DNA of 64,000 bases, from the NCBI RefSeq assembly GCF_014641695.1, contig NZ_BMIF01000003.1, positions 290,410 to 354,409 of the forward strand. Reading direction: 5' to 3'. The position numbers and the translations under genes were made by a program. The notes below the pieces were generated by a model. That model did no database searches, had not been told where the DNA came from, and worked only from the letters and a program-made list of their open reading frames with translations. This document shows, in pieces, positions 34,261 through 45,213 of the stretch (position 1 is the first letter of the stretch; every line of letters starts with the position of its first letter). Origin of the DNA: Nitratireductor aestuarii. GTDB taxonomy: Bacteria > Pseudomonadota > Alphaproteobacteria > Rhizobiales > Rhizobiaceae.

Positions 34261-35145
34261 TCACGGCAACTCGAAGCCTATCATCCGCATGATGTCGTGG
34301 GGCGAAGCGCCAGCCTCGCGGAGACTTGCAATGGACGTATCATTCGCGCTTTTGGAAAGCTTGCGGCCGCTTTCGTCCAGCACCAGCCGATGATGGTGAT
34401 AGCGCGGGACCGGTAGCTTCAGCAGTTCCTGCAGAACGCGATGCACGGCTGTCGCGTAGATGAGGTCGCGTCCGCGCACCACGTGCGTGATGCCCTGAAG
34501 CGCGTCGTCAACAACCACCGCCAGATGATAGCTTGCGGGGATCTCCTTGCGCGCGATCACCACATCACCCCAGGCGCGCGGATTGGCGGTCACAATTCCT
34601 GTCTCGCCCTCCGGGCCTTCGCCATCCTCTTCCCAGAAAAGCGTTTCGCCGATGTGCCGGCAGGCCGCTTCCATGTCGAGCCGCCAGGCGTAGGGCTCGC
34701 CGTCTTCCATCCGCTGGCGGCGTTCAGCCTCAGAGCGTTCCTGGTCGACCGGTGGGAAGATCGGCACACCGTCCGGGTCCTTCGGCCAGGCTTCACCCTC
34801 CGCTTCCGCTTCGGCAATGTAGGCGCGCACTTCGCCCCGCGTGAAGAAGGACGGGTAGACGAGTCCTGCCTCGACTAGCGTCTCCAGCGCTTCCGTGTAA
34901 TCCGCGAAGTGCTCAGACTGGCGACGAACCGGGGTTTCCCAGTCAAGCCCCAACCATTCGAGGTCGCGCAGGATGCCAGCCTCCAGCATGGGCGTGCAGC
35001 GGGTGGTGTCGATGTCCTCGATCCGCACCAGAAAGCGACCGCCTTCCTCCTGCGCCATGCTATGGTTGAGGAGTGCGGAATAGGCGTGGCCGAGGTGCAG
35101 GGCTCCATTGGAGCTGGGGGCAAAGCGAAAGACGGGCTGGTTCAT
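34261..35145 (-). CDS. gluQ: Glutamyl-Q tRNA(Asp) synthetase
   Basis: A 294-residue paralogue of glutamyl-tRNA synthetase that lacks the anticodon-binding domain. It glutamylates the queuosine base at the wobble position of tRNA(Asp). The class I signatures are present: HLGH at 17-20 and KLSKS at 262-266; the remaining sequence (VRIEDIDTTR, WRLDMEAA, VVRGRDLIYAT) matches the GluQRS branch. Length fits a protein missing the C-terminal domain. It is divergent from the AlkA-like glycosylase gene. Confidence 0.94.
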   Translation of the reverse strand: MNQPVFRFAPSSNGALHLGHAYSALLNHSMAQEEGGRFLVRIEDIDTTRCTPMLEAGILRDLEWLGLDWETPVRRQSEHFADYTEALETLVEAGLVYPSFFTRGEVRAYIAEAEAEGEAWPKDPDGVPIFPPVDQERSEAERRQRMEDGEPYAWRLDMEAACRHIGETLFWEEDGEGPEGETGIVTANPRAWGDVVIARKEIPASYHLAVVVDDALQGITHVVRGRDLIYATAVHRVLQELLKLPVPRYHHHRLVLDESGRKLSKSANDTSIASLREAGASPHDIMRMIGFELP

Positions 35146-35234
35146 AGAAGTGGCGGAAATCGGGTTGAACTGCCGGGTAAAGCGCGGCTTGATCGCGACG
35201 GTATAGCCTCAAGCACCCGTGTCAAGGAGAAGCC

Positions 35235-35885
35235 ATGGAGAGGATCGAAACGGAAGCCGACATTGCGCGGGCGCTCGATGCACTGGAGGAGGCTGATCCG
35301 CGGCTCACGCTGGTACGGGCGAGGGCGGGCACGGTGGACCTGCGGCTGAGCGAACCCGGCTTCGCGAGCCTTGCTTCCATCGTCATTGGGCAGCAGGTCT
35401 CGCGCGCCAGCGCGCAGGCCATGCTGAACCGGCTCGTTGCGCTTGTGCAGCCGCTGACGGCAGAGCGCCTCCTTGCTTCCGATCTTTCTTTGCTGATCCA
35501 GGCGGGGCTCTCCAGGGCCAAGCAACGCACCCTGCTTGGGCTGGCATCAGCGATTGAAGAGGATGGGCTGGACCTGCAGGCGTTGGTCGAGCGTCCCTCC
35601 GATGCAGCGATCGCTACGCTGGTAGATCTACCCGGCATCGGCCCATGGACGGCCGAGGTCTTCCTGCTGACCGCCGGTCACGCGGATGTGTTTCCGAGCC
35701 GCGACGTAGCACTTCAGGCGGCGGTGGGGCAGGGGCTGGCACTTTCATCGCGACCGGATGCGCGGATGCTTGCCGGGATGGCTGAAGCCTGGCGACCCTG
35801 GCGATCGGTGGCGGCGCGCCTCTTCTGGGCGTTCTACCGGGAACAAAGAGGCAGGGAGGTGATTCCTGTCACGGAGCCCGCATAA
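35235..35885 (+). CDS. DNA-3-methyladenine glycosylase II (AlkA-like)
   Basis: A 216-residue base-excision repair glycosylase with an HhH-GPD fold. The helix-hairpin-helix LPGIGPWTAEVF is at 132-143 and the catalytic aspartate is Asp157 in FPSRDVAL. It is shorter than E. coli AlkA because the N-terminal beta domain is missing, a common form in alphaproteobacteria. AAGGAG precedes the ATG. It removes alkylated bases such as 3-methyladenine. There is no iron-sulfur cysteine cluster, which excludes the Nth/MutY branch. Confidence 0.92.
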   Translation: MERIETEADIARALDALEEADPRLTLVRARAGTVDLRLSEPGFASLASIVIGQQVSRASAQAMLNRLVALVQPLTAERLLASDLSLLIQAGLSRAKQRTLLGLASAIEEDGLDLQALVERPSDAAIATLVDLPGIGPWTAEVFLLTAGHADVFPSRDVALQAAVGQGLALSSRPDARMLAGMAEAWRPWRSVAARLFWAFYREQRGREVIPVTEPA

Positions 35886-36007
35886 TTTGGCGTGGAAAGC
35901 CGGGCGGAAACGTGAGGAGCTGCGACAATATGCTTCACAATGCTGTCATGGCGGGATTAGAATATCGGGGTCGATCGAGCTGGACCGCTCACGGGAGCTA
36001 GAAACAC

Positions 36008-36565
36008 GTGACGATCGCTTTCTCGCCAGAGGGAATGCCCGCTCTGGTTCTAAATGCGGACTTCAGGCCGCTAAGTTACTATCCCCTGTCGCTCTGGTCG
36101 TGGCAGGACGCCATCAAGGCTGTATTTCTCGACCGCGTGAACATCGTCGCAGAATATGAGCAGACGGTTTCGTCACCCTCCTTTTCGATGCGACTACCAA
36201 GCGTGGTGAGCCTCAAGACCTATGTGAAGCCTTCGCTCTATCCCGCCTTCACCCGCTTCAACGTGTTCCTGCGGGACCACTTCCAGTGCCAGTACTGCGG
36301 CGACAAGCACGATCTCACCTTCGACCATGTCATTCCGCGCCACCACGGGGGCATGACGACATGGGAAAACGTCGTTGCTTCATGCGCACCTTGCAATCTC
36401 AGGAAGGGATGCCTGCTTCCGGAGCAGGCGGGCATGGTCCCGCGTCAGAAGCCTTACAAGCCGACTGTCTACGACCTGCACAATGCCGGGCGGCACTTCC
36501 CGCCCAACTATCTGCACGAGAGCTGGCTCGACTATCTCTACTGGGATGTCGAACTGGAGCCCTGA
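36008..36565 (+). CDS. HNH endonuclease family protein
   Basis: A 185-residue protein with a central HNH motif: zinc ligands Cys94-x2-Cys97 and Cys126-x2-Cys129, with DHVIPR at 106-111 and an Asn at 121 and 130. An N-terminal conserved segment (ALVLNADFRPLSYYPLSLWSWQDAI) is typical of the bacterial family found widely in Rhizobiales chromosomes. It starts at a GTG (36008) with GGGAG upstream. The substrate and role are unknown; conservation in chromosomes outside mobile DNA argues against a homing or restriction role. Confidence 0.88.
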   Translation: MTIAFSPEGMPALVLNADFRPLSYYPLSLWSWQDAIKAVFLDRVNIVAEYEQTVSSPSFSMRLPSVVSLKTYVKPSLYPAFTRFNVFLRDHFQCQYCGDKHDLTFDHVIPRHHGGMTTWENVVASCAPCNLRKGCLLPEQAGMVPRQKPYKPTVYDLHNAGRHFPPNYLHESWLDYLYWDVELEP

Positions 36566-36574
36566 TAATCCGGC

Positions 36575-37078
36575 CTATTTACGAAAGGCTGCGGTAAGTG
36601 CGATCGTCGCGAGGATGGCGCTGACGATGAAGTTCCATCCGGCAAAGGAAAGACCCAGGAACCGCCATGCAGCATCCTTGCAGGAAGGCGGGATGATCGC
36701 ATTCAGCTGGTCGAGCAGGCTCCCGCTGTTGGAGGAAACGATAGGCGTTGCGCAATCGGCGGGACCCTCCCACCACGCCCACTCCACACCTGCGTGGAAG
36801 CCTGCAAGAACAAGACCCCAAAGCATCAACCCGCCGCCCACGAGGATAAGCAGGCGCGTCACGATGGTAGGCAGGCGCATCACGGACCAAAGCGCGGCCA
36901 CCACCATCACAGGAACGCCGATGTAATAGGGAATGCGCTGCTCGAGACAGAGCTTGCAGGGCAGGTACCCGCCGATGTGCTGGAACGCCAGCGCCGTGCC
37001 GACCGTCGCGGCCATGGCAGCCGCCAGGAAGGCGGAGACGAACGTGTATGAGCGATAGAGCTGGCGGGATAGGGACAT
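36575..37078 (-). CDS. dsbB: Disulfide bond formation protein B
   Basis: A 167-residue inner-membrane quinone reductase that reoxidises DsbA. Four hydrophobic helices are visible, with the first periplasmic loop carrying Cys41-x2-Cys44 (LPCKLC) and the second carrying Cys109 and Cys133, the two functional disulfide pairs of the family. Arg48, just after the first pair, matches the quinone-interacting arginine. It lies 7 bases downstream of the YqaA-like gene on the same strand. Confidence 0.9.
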   Translation of the reverse strand: MSLSRQLYRSYTFVSAFLAAAMAATVGTALAFQHIGGYLPCKLCLEQRIPYYIGVPVMVVAALWSVMRLPTIVTRLLILVGGGLMLWGLVLAGFHAGVEWAWWEGPADCATPIVSSNSGSLLDQLNAIIPPSCKDAAWRFLGLSFAGWNFIVSAILATIALTAAFRK

Positions 37079-37085
37079 CTAAGCC

Positions 37086-37667
37086 TCAGATAACGTAGCG
37101 AACGGCGACAAACCCGCCGATAAGCAGGGCCATGAAAAGGGTGAAAAGAAGACCGAGGTGCTTCTCGATGAACACCCGGATTGGCTCACCCATCTTATAG
37201 AGCAGCCAGGAGACGAGGAAGAAGCGCAGCCCGCGGCCAACGATCGAGACGACGATGAACATGGGGATGCTGAAGCCGGTCGCGCCTGAAAAGATCGCAA
37301 GCACCTTGTAGGGGAATGGCGTGACAGCTCCAAACAGGATCGCCCAGCTGCCCCACTCATTGTAGAGGTTCGCAATCTCTGCGAAAGCCGCTTCCTGCCC
37401 GTAGAACTTGAGGATTGGAACGCCAATCACCTCGTAGAGGAATGCGCCGATTGCGTAACCCAACAACGCGCCGAGCACCGAGGCAATGGTGCAGAGGAGG
37501 GCATAGCGCAGCCACTTCGCGCGGTTGGCCAGCACCATGGGGATGAGCAGAACGTCTGGCGGGATCGGGAAAAACGAGCTTTCGATAAACGAGACTGCCG
37601 CGAGGCTCTTCTCCGCATGGCGGGTTGCCGCCAGCGACATGGTGAAATCATATAGTCTGCGAAGCAT
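37086..37667 (-). CDS. YqaA-family VTT-domain membrane protein (DedA-like)
   Basis: A 193-residue membrane protein with the VTT/SNARE-associated fold: FIESSFFPIPPDVLLIPMVLA near residues 27-47 forms the re-entrant loop region, GAVTPFPYKVLAIFSGATG gives the second conserved loop, and four to five hydrophobic segments are seen. Relatives of the DedA family take part in lipid flipping and membrane homeostasis; the YqaA branch is less well studied. It is followed at once by dsbB. Confidence 0.88.
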   Translation of the reverse strand: MLRRLYDFTMSLAATRHAEKSLAAVSFIESSFFPIPPDVLLIPMVLANRAKWLRYALLCTIASVLGALLGYAIGAFLYEVIGVPILKFYGQEAAFAEIANLYNEWGSWAILFGAVTPFPYKVLAIFSGATGFSIPMFIVVSIVGRGLRFFLVSWLLYKMGEPIRVFIEKHLGLLFTLFMALLIGGFVAVRYVI

Positions 37668-37813
37668 ATAGGACCCTCGGTGATTGGCTTGTGTACCCCC
37701 GTGGTGCTAGCGGTTCAATCGGGCGGAATGACATATCGCGTTCAAATTGCCGTAACCAGTTGACGGCCCCATGCGACTTCGTATAGTCCGCGCATGCTGC
37801 AACTCATCAGCAT

Positions 37814-37898
37814 GCCCCCGTGGTGGAATTGGTAGACGCGCTCGACTCAAAATCGAGTTCCGAAAGGAGTGTCAGTTCGAGTCTGACCGGGGGCACCA
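37814..37898 (+). tRNA. tRNA-Leu (anticodon CAA)
   Basis: A class II tRNA. The acceptor stem GCCCCCG (37814-37820) pairs with CGGGGGC (37888-37894), then A and encoded CCA. The anticodon arm is CTCGA-CTCAAAA-TCGAG with anticodon CAA at 37848-37850, reading UUG. A long variable arm (TTCCGAAAGGAG) precedes the T arm with TTCGAGT, as expected for leucine tRNA. Confidence 0.96.
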
Positions 37899-37978
37899 CA
37901 ATTTTCCAATGGTCCAGTTTCTTTGGTTGCCCGGCACTTAGCCGGCGGCACGCCCTACCTGCATATCTGTCGGCTGAC

Positions 37979-38009
37979 AGCCCCATCTTCCGAGGTGGGG
38001 CTTTGTTGT
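37979..38009 (+). terminator. Probable terminator after tRNA-Leu
   Basis: AGCCCCA (37979-37985) pairs with TGGGGCT (37996-38002) around a ten-base loop, followed by a T-rich stretch. It lies 80 bases after the tRNA 3' end. Confidence 0.7.
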
Positions 38010-38030
38010 ATCAGGACTTACGCCAGTCAC

Positions 38031-38057
38031 AAAAAAGGCCCCTCGCAAGGGGCCTTT
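38031..38057 (-). terminator. Terminator of secA
   Basis: On the minus strand AAAGGCCCCT pairs with AGGGGCCTTT around a short loop, and the stem runs into a six-T tract (38036-38031). It lies 16 bases past the secA stop. Confidence 0.85.
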
Positions 38058-38073
38058 GGACCTGCGCCTCAGC

Positions 38074-40797
<2,724 letters not shown>

Positions 40798-41064
40798 CAG
40801 ATGGTCCTCTCAATTCGTCTTTCGGACAATGGGATGCCGCATGATTGCGCCAGTTTCAAGCGTTGCCTGAAGAGTGACGAGCCAACGCCCCATGAAAGGA
40901 CTTCTGGACGCTGGGTTGCGAGACAGATAAGAGGGGCCTGTGGCGATGTCAACTTCGGGGGATGCTTGGGGCTATCGCAAACTTCCGCCATATTTTTGGG
41001 ACGTCTGAACTCTTACCTTTCTGATCCCGCCGTGTTCGATACCTATCAACGGAGATATTCTCTC

Positions 41065-41967
41065 ATGCAAAGTTCTTTCCGCAAAAATCTCGCAGCCTCG
41101 ATCGGGCTCGCTTTGATAATGGGCATGACGAGCTCATATCCGGCTTCCGCTCAGGAAGACAAGGTTATCGCGACGCTCAACGGACAGCAGATCACCGAGG
41201 CGGACATGGCTCTCGCAGAAGAGCAGCTTGGTGCACAGTTCGGCCGCCTCCCCGAGGCGGAACGCCGTGTGGCTCTGCTTTCCGCTCTGATCGACCTGAA
41301 GCTGCTGGCAAATGCCGCCGTGGAACAGAAGATCGACGAGTCCGACGAGTTCAAGCAGCAGCAGGAATTTCTGCGCAACCAGGCCCTGCACAGTGCTTTC
41401 ATCGAAAAGAACGTCATCGAGCAGATCACCGACGATGAGGTGAAGGCCCGTTATGACGAAGAAGTGAAGAAGCTCACGATGCCGGAGGAAGTCCACGCCC
41501 GACATATTCTCGTCGAGAGCGAGGACGAGGCCAAGGCGATCATCAAGCAGCTCGACGACGGCGGCAACTTCGAAGAGATCGCCAAGGAGAAGTCGAAGGA
41601 CGGCGCTGCCGCCAACGGCGGTGATCTCGGTTACTTCACCAAGGGCCGCATGGTGCCCGAGTTCGAGACCGCAGCTTTTGCGATGGAGTCCGGCAGCTAC
41701 TCCAAGGAGCCGATCAAGACCCAGTTCGGCTGGCACGTCCTCAAGGTAGACGACAAGCGTCAGCAGCCGGCTCCGACACTGGAGCAGGTCTCCGACGAAG
41801 TCCGCTCGGTTATCGTGCGCGAGAAGTACGTTGCCACGCTGAAGGACATCCGCGGCAAGGCCGACGTGAACATCCCGGATGCAGAGCTGAAAGCCAGCGT
41901 CGACAAGCTTTACCAGCAGCAGACCGGCGAGGCTGGCGAGGCCCCTGAGACCCCGGCCGCTCAGTAA
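41065..41967 (+). CDS. Periplasmic parvulin-type peptidyl-prolyl isomerase
   Basis: A 300-residue secreted foldase with a signal peptide of about 29 residues (PASA-Q). A SurA-like N-terminal helical region (residues 35-130) precedes one parvulin domain (about 136-235) with ARHILVESEDEAKAI, GGDLGYFTKGRMVPEFE and TQFGWHVLKVDD. The ATG at 41065 has GGAGAT eight bases upstream; the frame is open far upstream, over the opposite strand of secA, but that part is a shadow. It is divergent from secA, and helps fold exported proteins, so the pairing makes functional sense. The acidic C-terminal tail is rich in Glu, Ala and Pro. A strong terminator follows. Confidence 0.92.
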   Translation: MQSSFRKNLAASIGLALIMGMTSSYPASAQEDKVIATLNGQQITEADMALAEEQLGAQFGRLPEAERRVALLSALIDLKLLANAAVEQKIDESDEFKQQQEFLRNQALHSAFIEKNVIEQITDDEVKARYDEEVKKLTMPEEVHARHILVESEDEAKAIIKQLDDGGNFEEIAKEKSKDGAAANGGDLGYFTKGRMVPEFETAAFAMESGSYSKEPIKTQFGWHVLKVDDKRQQPAPTLEQVSDEVRSVIVREKYVATLKDIRGKADVNIPDAELKASVDKLYQQQTGEAGEAPETPAAQ

Positions 41968-41991
41968 AGCCAGGCTGAAGCCATCTGTTTG

Positions 41992-42036
41992 GGCGGGAAG
42001 TGCACCTCAAGGGCGCTCTTCCCGCCTTTTTGTTTT
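41992..42036 (+). terminator. Terminator after the parvulin gene
   Basis: GGCGGGAAG (41992-42000) pairs with CTTCCCGCC (42018-42026) around a 17-base loop and is followed by TTTTTGTTTT. Confidence 0.85.
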
Positions 42037-42114
42037 AGAGCGGCAAGTTTCGTACTTGCCTAGCCCTTTGCCATGATGCAGAGGGGTTGCAGGCTCAAAT
42101 CTACGGTTAGATAC

Positions 42115-43356
42115 ATGTCCACCACCGTTTCCCCCCTTGCTCCGAAGCGTTACCCCACCATGCCCGAGATCGCGGGCGTCCGCATTGCTGCTGCCGAGGC
42201 GGGCATCAAGTACAAGGGTCGCAAGGACCTCATGGTCATGGTGTTCGATGAGGGCACGGAAGTGGCTGGTGTCTTCACGCGCTCCAAGTGCCCGTCGGCT
42301 CCTGTCGAGCTCTGCCGCCAGAATTTGCCTGGCGGTCGCGCCCGAATCCTGGTCGTGAACTCGGGCAACGCCAACGCCTTCACCGGCAAGCGCGGGCGGG
42401 AATCAACGGCTGTTGAATGCAAGGCTGCGGCAGCAGCGGTCGGCGGTAGCGAGAGCGAAGTGTTCCTGGCGTCGACCGGCGTCATCGGCGAGCCGCTCGA
42501 CGCGGGCAAGTTCACGCATCTGCTGGGCGATCTGGTGAAGCAGGCGCAGGCTGGCGCGTGGAAAGACGCCGCCCAGGCAATCATGACGACGGACACCTAC
42601 CCGAAATATCTGACCGCCAAGGCTGATCTGGACGGCGTTGAGGTGACGATCAACGGCATCGCCAAGGGCGCTGGCATGATAGCGCCGGACATGGCGACCA
42701 TGCTCTCATTCGTTGCGACCGATGCTCCGATTGCGGCCTCCGCGCTGCAGGATCTGCTCTCCAAGGGCACAAACAAGACCTTCAACGCCGTAACGGTCGA
42801 TAGCGACACCTCCACCAGCGACACGCTGATGCTGTTTGCGACCGGCAAGGCCGCAGATCGCGGTGCTCCGCGCATCACTGATGCCAAGGATCCGCGCCTC
42901 GCAGGCTTCCGCCGTGCGCTGAACCGCCTTCTGAAGCAGCTCGCGCTGCAGGTGGTGCGCGATGGCGAAGGCGCCCGCAAGATGATCGAGATCACAGTGA
43001 CCGGCGCGAAGTCCTCGCGCTCGGCCAAGAAGGTGGCGCTCTCCATCGCCAACTCGCCACTGGTAAAGACGGCCGTGGCGGGCGAGGATGCGAACTGGGG
43101 CCGCGTCGTGATGGCTGTCGGCAAGGCCGGCGAACCTGCTGAGCGCGATCTCCTGTCGATCTGGTTCGGCGACTTCCGCGTTGCCCATCAGGGCGAGCGG
43201 GACCCGGATTATTCCGAGGAAGCCGTCTCCAGCTATATGAAGCAGGACGACATAACGATCCGTGTGGACCTTGGTCTCGGCAACGGCAAGGCCACGGTCT
43301 GGACCTGCGACCTCACCAAGGAATACGTGGCCATCAACGGCGACTATCGGAGCTAA
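42115..43356 (+). CDS. argJ: Bifunctional ornithine acetyltransferase/N-acetylglutamate synthase
   Basis: A 413-residue N-terminal-nucleophile enzyme that recycles the acetyl group in arginine synthesis. The self-cleavage site is in [14 protein letters not shown], where Thr195 becomes the N-terminal nucleophile of the beta chain. Other family segments include [11 protein letters not shown] at 81-91 and [17 protein letters not shown] near the C-terminus. The ATG at 42115 is preferred over one at 42073 that adds an unrelated leader. It is the first gene of argJ-GNAT-mutT, with six bases to the next gene. Confidence 0.96.
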   Translation: MSTTVSPLAPKRYPTMPEIAGVRIAAAEAGIKYKGRKDLMVMVFDEGTEVAGVFTRSKCPSAPVELCRQNLPGGRARILVVNSGNANAFTGKRGRESTAVECKAAAAAVGGSESEVFLASTGVIGEPLDAGKFTHLLGDLVKQAQAGAWKDAAQAIMTTDTYPKYLTAKADLDGVEVTINGIAKGAGMIAPDMATMLSFVATDAPIAASALQDLLSKGTNKTFNAVTVDSDTSTSDTLMLFATGKAADRGAPRITDAKDPRLAGFRRALNRLLKQLALQVVRDGEGARKMIEITVTGAKSSRSAKKVALSIANSPLVKTAVAGEDANWGRVVMAVGKAGEPAERDLLSIWFGDFRVAHQGERDPDYSEEAVSSYMKQDDITIRVDLGLGNGKATVWTCDLTKEYVAINGDYRS

Positions 43357-43362
43357 CAAGCC

Positions 43363-44136
43363 ATGTCCGGCGAGCGGCAGCCCGATCTGGCGGATGTCCG
43401 GCGCTTTGAGGCTGCGGGCTTCCGCGCATGGCCGGCTGCCACCGCTCGCTATGATGGCACCTGGATGGTCCGCCTGACGGCTGGCCATCCCTCAGGCCGG
43501 CTCAACTCCATCAACCCGATGGACCCGGGCGACCATCACCGTCTGGATGAGCGCATCGAGCGGCTGTCGCGCTACTTCCGCGAAAATGGCCGCATACCGT
43601 CTTTCCGTCTGACGCCGCTTTCCGCCCCGCAGATCGCGGAGCATCTCGATGAACTCGGCTGGACTTCCGTGAAGCCGACTGTGGTCATGCGTCTTAAGCT
43701 TGACGAGAGTGTTCTGACTGCCGCGGAGGATCTGGGTCCAACGGACGATGCAGAGCGCTACGTCGAAGCGTCGGTCGCAACCCACGCCAACGATCCGGCC
43801 ATCAAGCCCGGTCTCCGGCAGGTGCTTGGGGCGATCAAGGCGGATCGCGGCCTCTTCGTTCTGGATCAGGACGGAAAGCCGGTGAGCAGCGCCCTTTGCG
43901 TCCGCGATGGCGATCTGACCGGGCTTTTCGACGTAGCCACGGCGGAACAAGCGCGCGGCAAGGGGCTCGGCCGCAGGCTGGTCCTCGGGGCTCTGAAATG
44001 GGCCTTTGCGCGCGGTGCGCGCCAGGCGTACCTTCAGGTCGAAGAAGAAAATCGGACGGCAATCCAGCTCTACCGGTCGCTCGGTTTCAGCGATGGTTAC
44101 CGTTACGTTTACCGTCAACCGCAGGACCAGGCCTGA
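43363..44136 (+). CDS. GNAT-family N-acetyltransferase
   Basis: A 257-residue protein whose C-terminal half is a GNAT domain: LFDVATAEQARGKGLGRRLV gives the acetyl-CoA pyrophosphate loop (Q/R-x-x-G-x-G), and AYLQVEEENRTAIQLYRSLGF is the typical end of the fold. The N-terminal half is more divergent and may be a second, degenerate GNAT fold. Position between argJ and mutT, with almost no spacing, is conserved in rhizobia. The substrate is unknown. Confidence 0.88.
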   Translation: MSGERQPDLADVRRFEAAGFRAWPAATARYDGTWMVRLTAGHPSGRLNSINPMDPGDHHRLDERIERLSRYFRENGRIPSFRLTPLSAPQIAEHLDELGWTSVKPTVVMRLKLDESVLTAAEDLGPTDDAERYVEASVATHANDPAIKPGLRQVLGAIKADRGLFVLDQDGKPVSSALCVRDGDLTGLFDVATAEQARGKGLGRRLVLGALKWAFARGARQAYLQVEEENRTAIQLYRSLGFSDGYRYVYRQPQDQA

Positions 44137-44138
44137 GC

Positions 44139-44558
44139 ATGACCGAAATTGCCAACCCCAAACCGATCCTGCTGGTAGCAGCCTGCGCTCTCGTTGACGC
44201 GGATAACCGCGTGCTTCTCTCGCAGCGCCCAGAAGGCAAGGCGCTGGCTGGCCTCTGGGAGTTTCCGGGTGGCAAGGTAGAGCAGGGCGAAACCCCTGAG
44301 GAAGCACTGGTCCGCGAACTTCGCGAGGAGATCGGCGTCGAGACCAAGGTCGAGTGCCTGGCACCGCTGACCTTTGCCAGCCATACCTACGAGACCTTCC
44401 ATCTCCTGATGCCGCTCTTCATCTGCCGCCGCTATCAGGGCATTCCCGTGGCGCAGGAAGGGCAGGCGCTGAAGTGGGTGAAGCCGCTCAAGATGCGCGA
44501 CTATCCCATGCCCCCGGCTGATGAGCCGCTGATCCCCTTCCTCATCGACCTGCTTTAA
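44139..44558 (+). CDS. mutT: 8-oxo-dGTP diphosphatase, MutT-type Nudix hydrolase
   Basis: A 139-residue Nudix enzyme that removes oxidised guanine nucleotides from the pool. The complete Nudix box G-x5-E-x7-REUxEExGU spans residues 44-66 (GGKVEQGET...RELREEIGV), and LAGLWEFPGGK precedes it as in MutT. ATG 44139 starts two bases after the GNAT stop, so translation is coupled. Assignment to 8-oxo-dGTP rests on similarity to MutT rather than on a unique residue. Confidence 0.92.
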   Translation: MTEIANPKPILLVAACALVDADNRVLLSQRPEGKALAGLWEFPGGKVEQGETPEEALVRELREEIGVETKVECLAPLTFASHTYETFHLLMPLFICRRYQGIPVAQEGQALKWVKPLKMRDYPMPPADEPLIPFLIDLL

Positions 44559-44704
44559 CCTTAACCGGCCTATTAATTATTCCTTTAACCAGGAATGAGA
44601 GTTTATCCGTGGGCGCATGGGGCAATCGGTAAGAGGGCCTATTGGTGCGAAGAACGGGACGGTTAAACGGGGCATTCAAGGTGAAGAACCTATCGGGTGC
44701 AGGC

Positions 44705-44947
44705 ATGGGCGCGCTACGGGTAGCATTGCTGTTCGGTTCGGCAGCTGTTGCCCTGTCCCTCATGTTCATGCCCGACGGCGACCGGCGGTCTGCCCGCCAG
44801 GCGCTTCTGGACCCTGGCATCGATCATATTGTCACCAGCTCCTTTGGTGCCCGGGCCAACACGTATCAGCAGCAGCGCACGGTCTTTCGGGCATCGCCTG
44901 ACGAGTGTGTCATAAGCCGTGACGGGTCCAAGCGCGGCAACTGCTGA
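44705..44947 (+). CDS. Small membrane-anchored hypothetical protein
   Basis: An 80-residue product read from ATG 44705, with one hydrophobic segment at about residues 4-20 and a polar remainder ending in SPDECVISRDGSKRGNC. Two cysteines in this C-terminal part could pair. I recall similar small proteins (a hydrophobic N-terminus, then a GIDxIVT segment and a final CxI...GxC) near Flp pilin genes in Rhizobiales; that is memory, not a search result. The start is uncertain: in-frame GTG 44681, GTG 44645 and TTG 44642 are alternatives, and none has a strong ribosome site. Function is unknown. Confidence 0.6.
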   Translation: MGALRVALLFGSAAVALSLMFMPDGDRRSARQALLDPGIDHIVTSSFGARANTYQQQRTVFRASPDECVISRDGSKRGNC

Positions 44948-45035
44948 GCAATTCCAGTGGAAGCGAAGAAACGGAATCTTAGATCTTTTCTGCGTTCCTA
45001 TGAAGAGCTGAAGGATCTGGAGTAGGGACGGGATA

Positions 45036-45206
45036 ATGATCCTGGCGTTTTTGAAGGACGAGAGGGGAACCGCGGCCGTTGAATATGCTCTGATTGCGAG
45101 CATATTGGTGCTGGCCATTATCACCGGTCTGACCGAACTTGGACTCATCACCAAGAACTGGTTTGCCAACGAGGAGCTACGCGCCGCGCTTAGCAGCGGC
45201 GGGTAG
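45036..45206 (+). CDS. Flp/Fap-type IVb pilin
   Basis: A 56-residue prepilin. The short leader MILAFLKDERG is followed by TAAVEYALIASILVLAIIT, the class IVb pattern, with cleavage expected after the Gly at residue 11 and the conserved Glu at the fifth mature position. Such pilins are polymerised by the Tad secretion machinery for surface attachment. No tad or cpa genes are in the window, so this is an isolated pilin gene. It ends eight bases from the convergent methyltransferase gene. Too short to be found by a 60-residue ORF cutoff. Confidence 0.88.
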   Translation: MILAFLKDERGTAAVEYALIASILVLAIITGLTELGLITKNWFANEELRAALSSGG

Positions 45207-45213
45207 CGCGGGC

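Noticed and set aside
35887..36159. 90-codon ORF between the AlkA-like gene and the HNH gene
   Set aside because: It overlaps the HNH gene in another frame, has no ribosome site and its translation has no recognisable features.
44555..44576. TTAA repeats before the small protein and Flp pilin genes, considered as a CtrA site
   Set aside because: The spacings are two and eight bases, not the seven of TTAA-N7-TTAA. AT-rich sequence between genes explains them.
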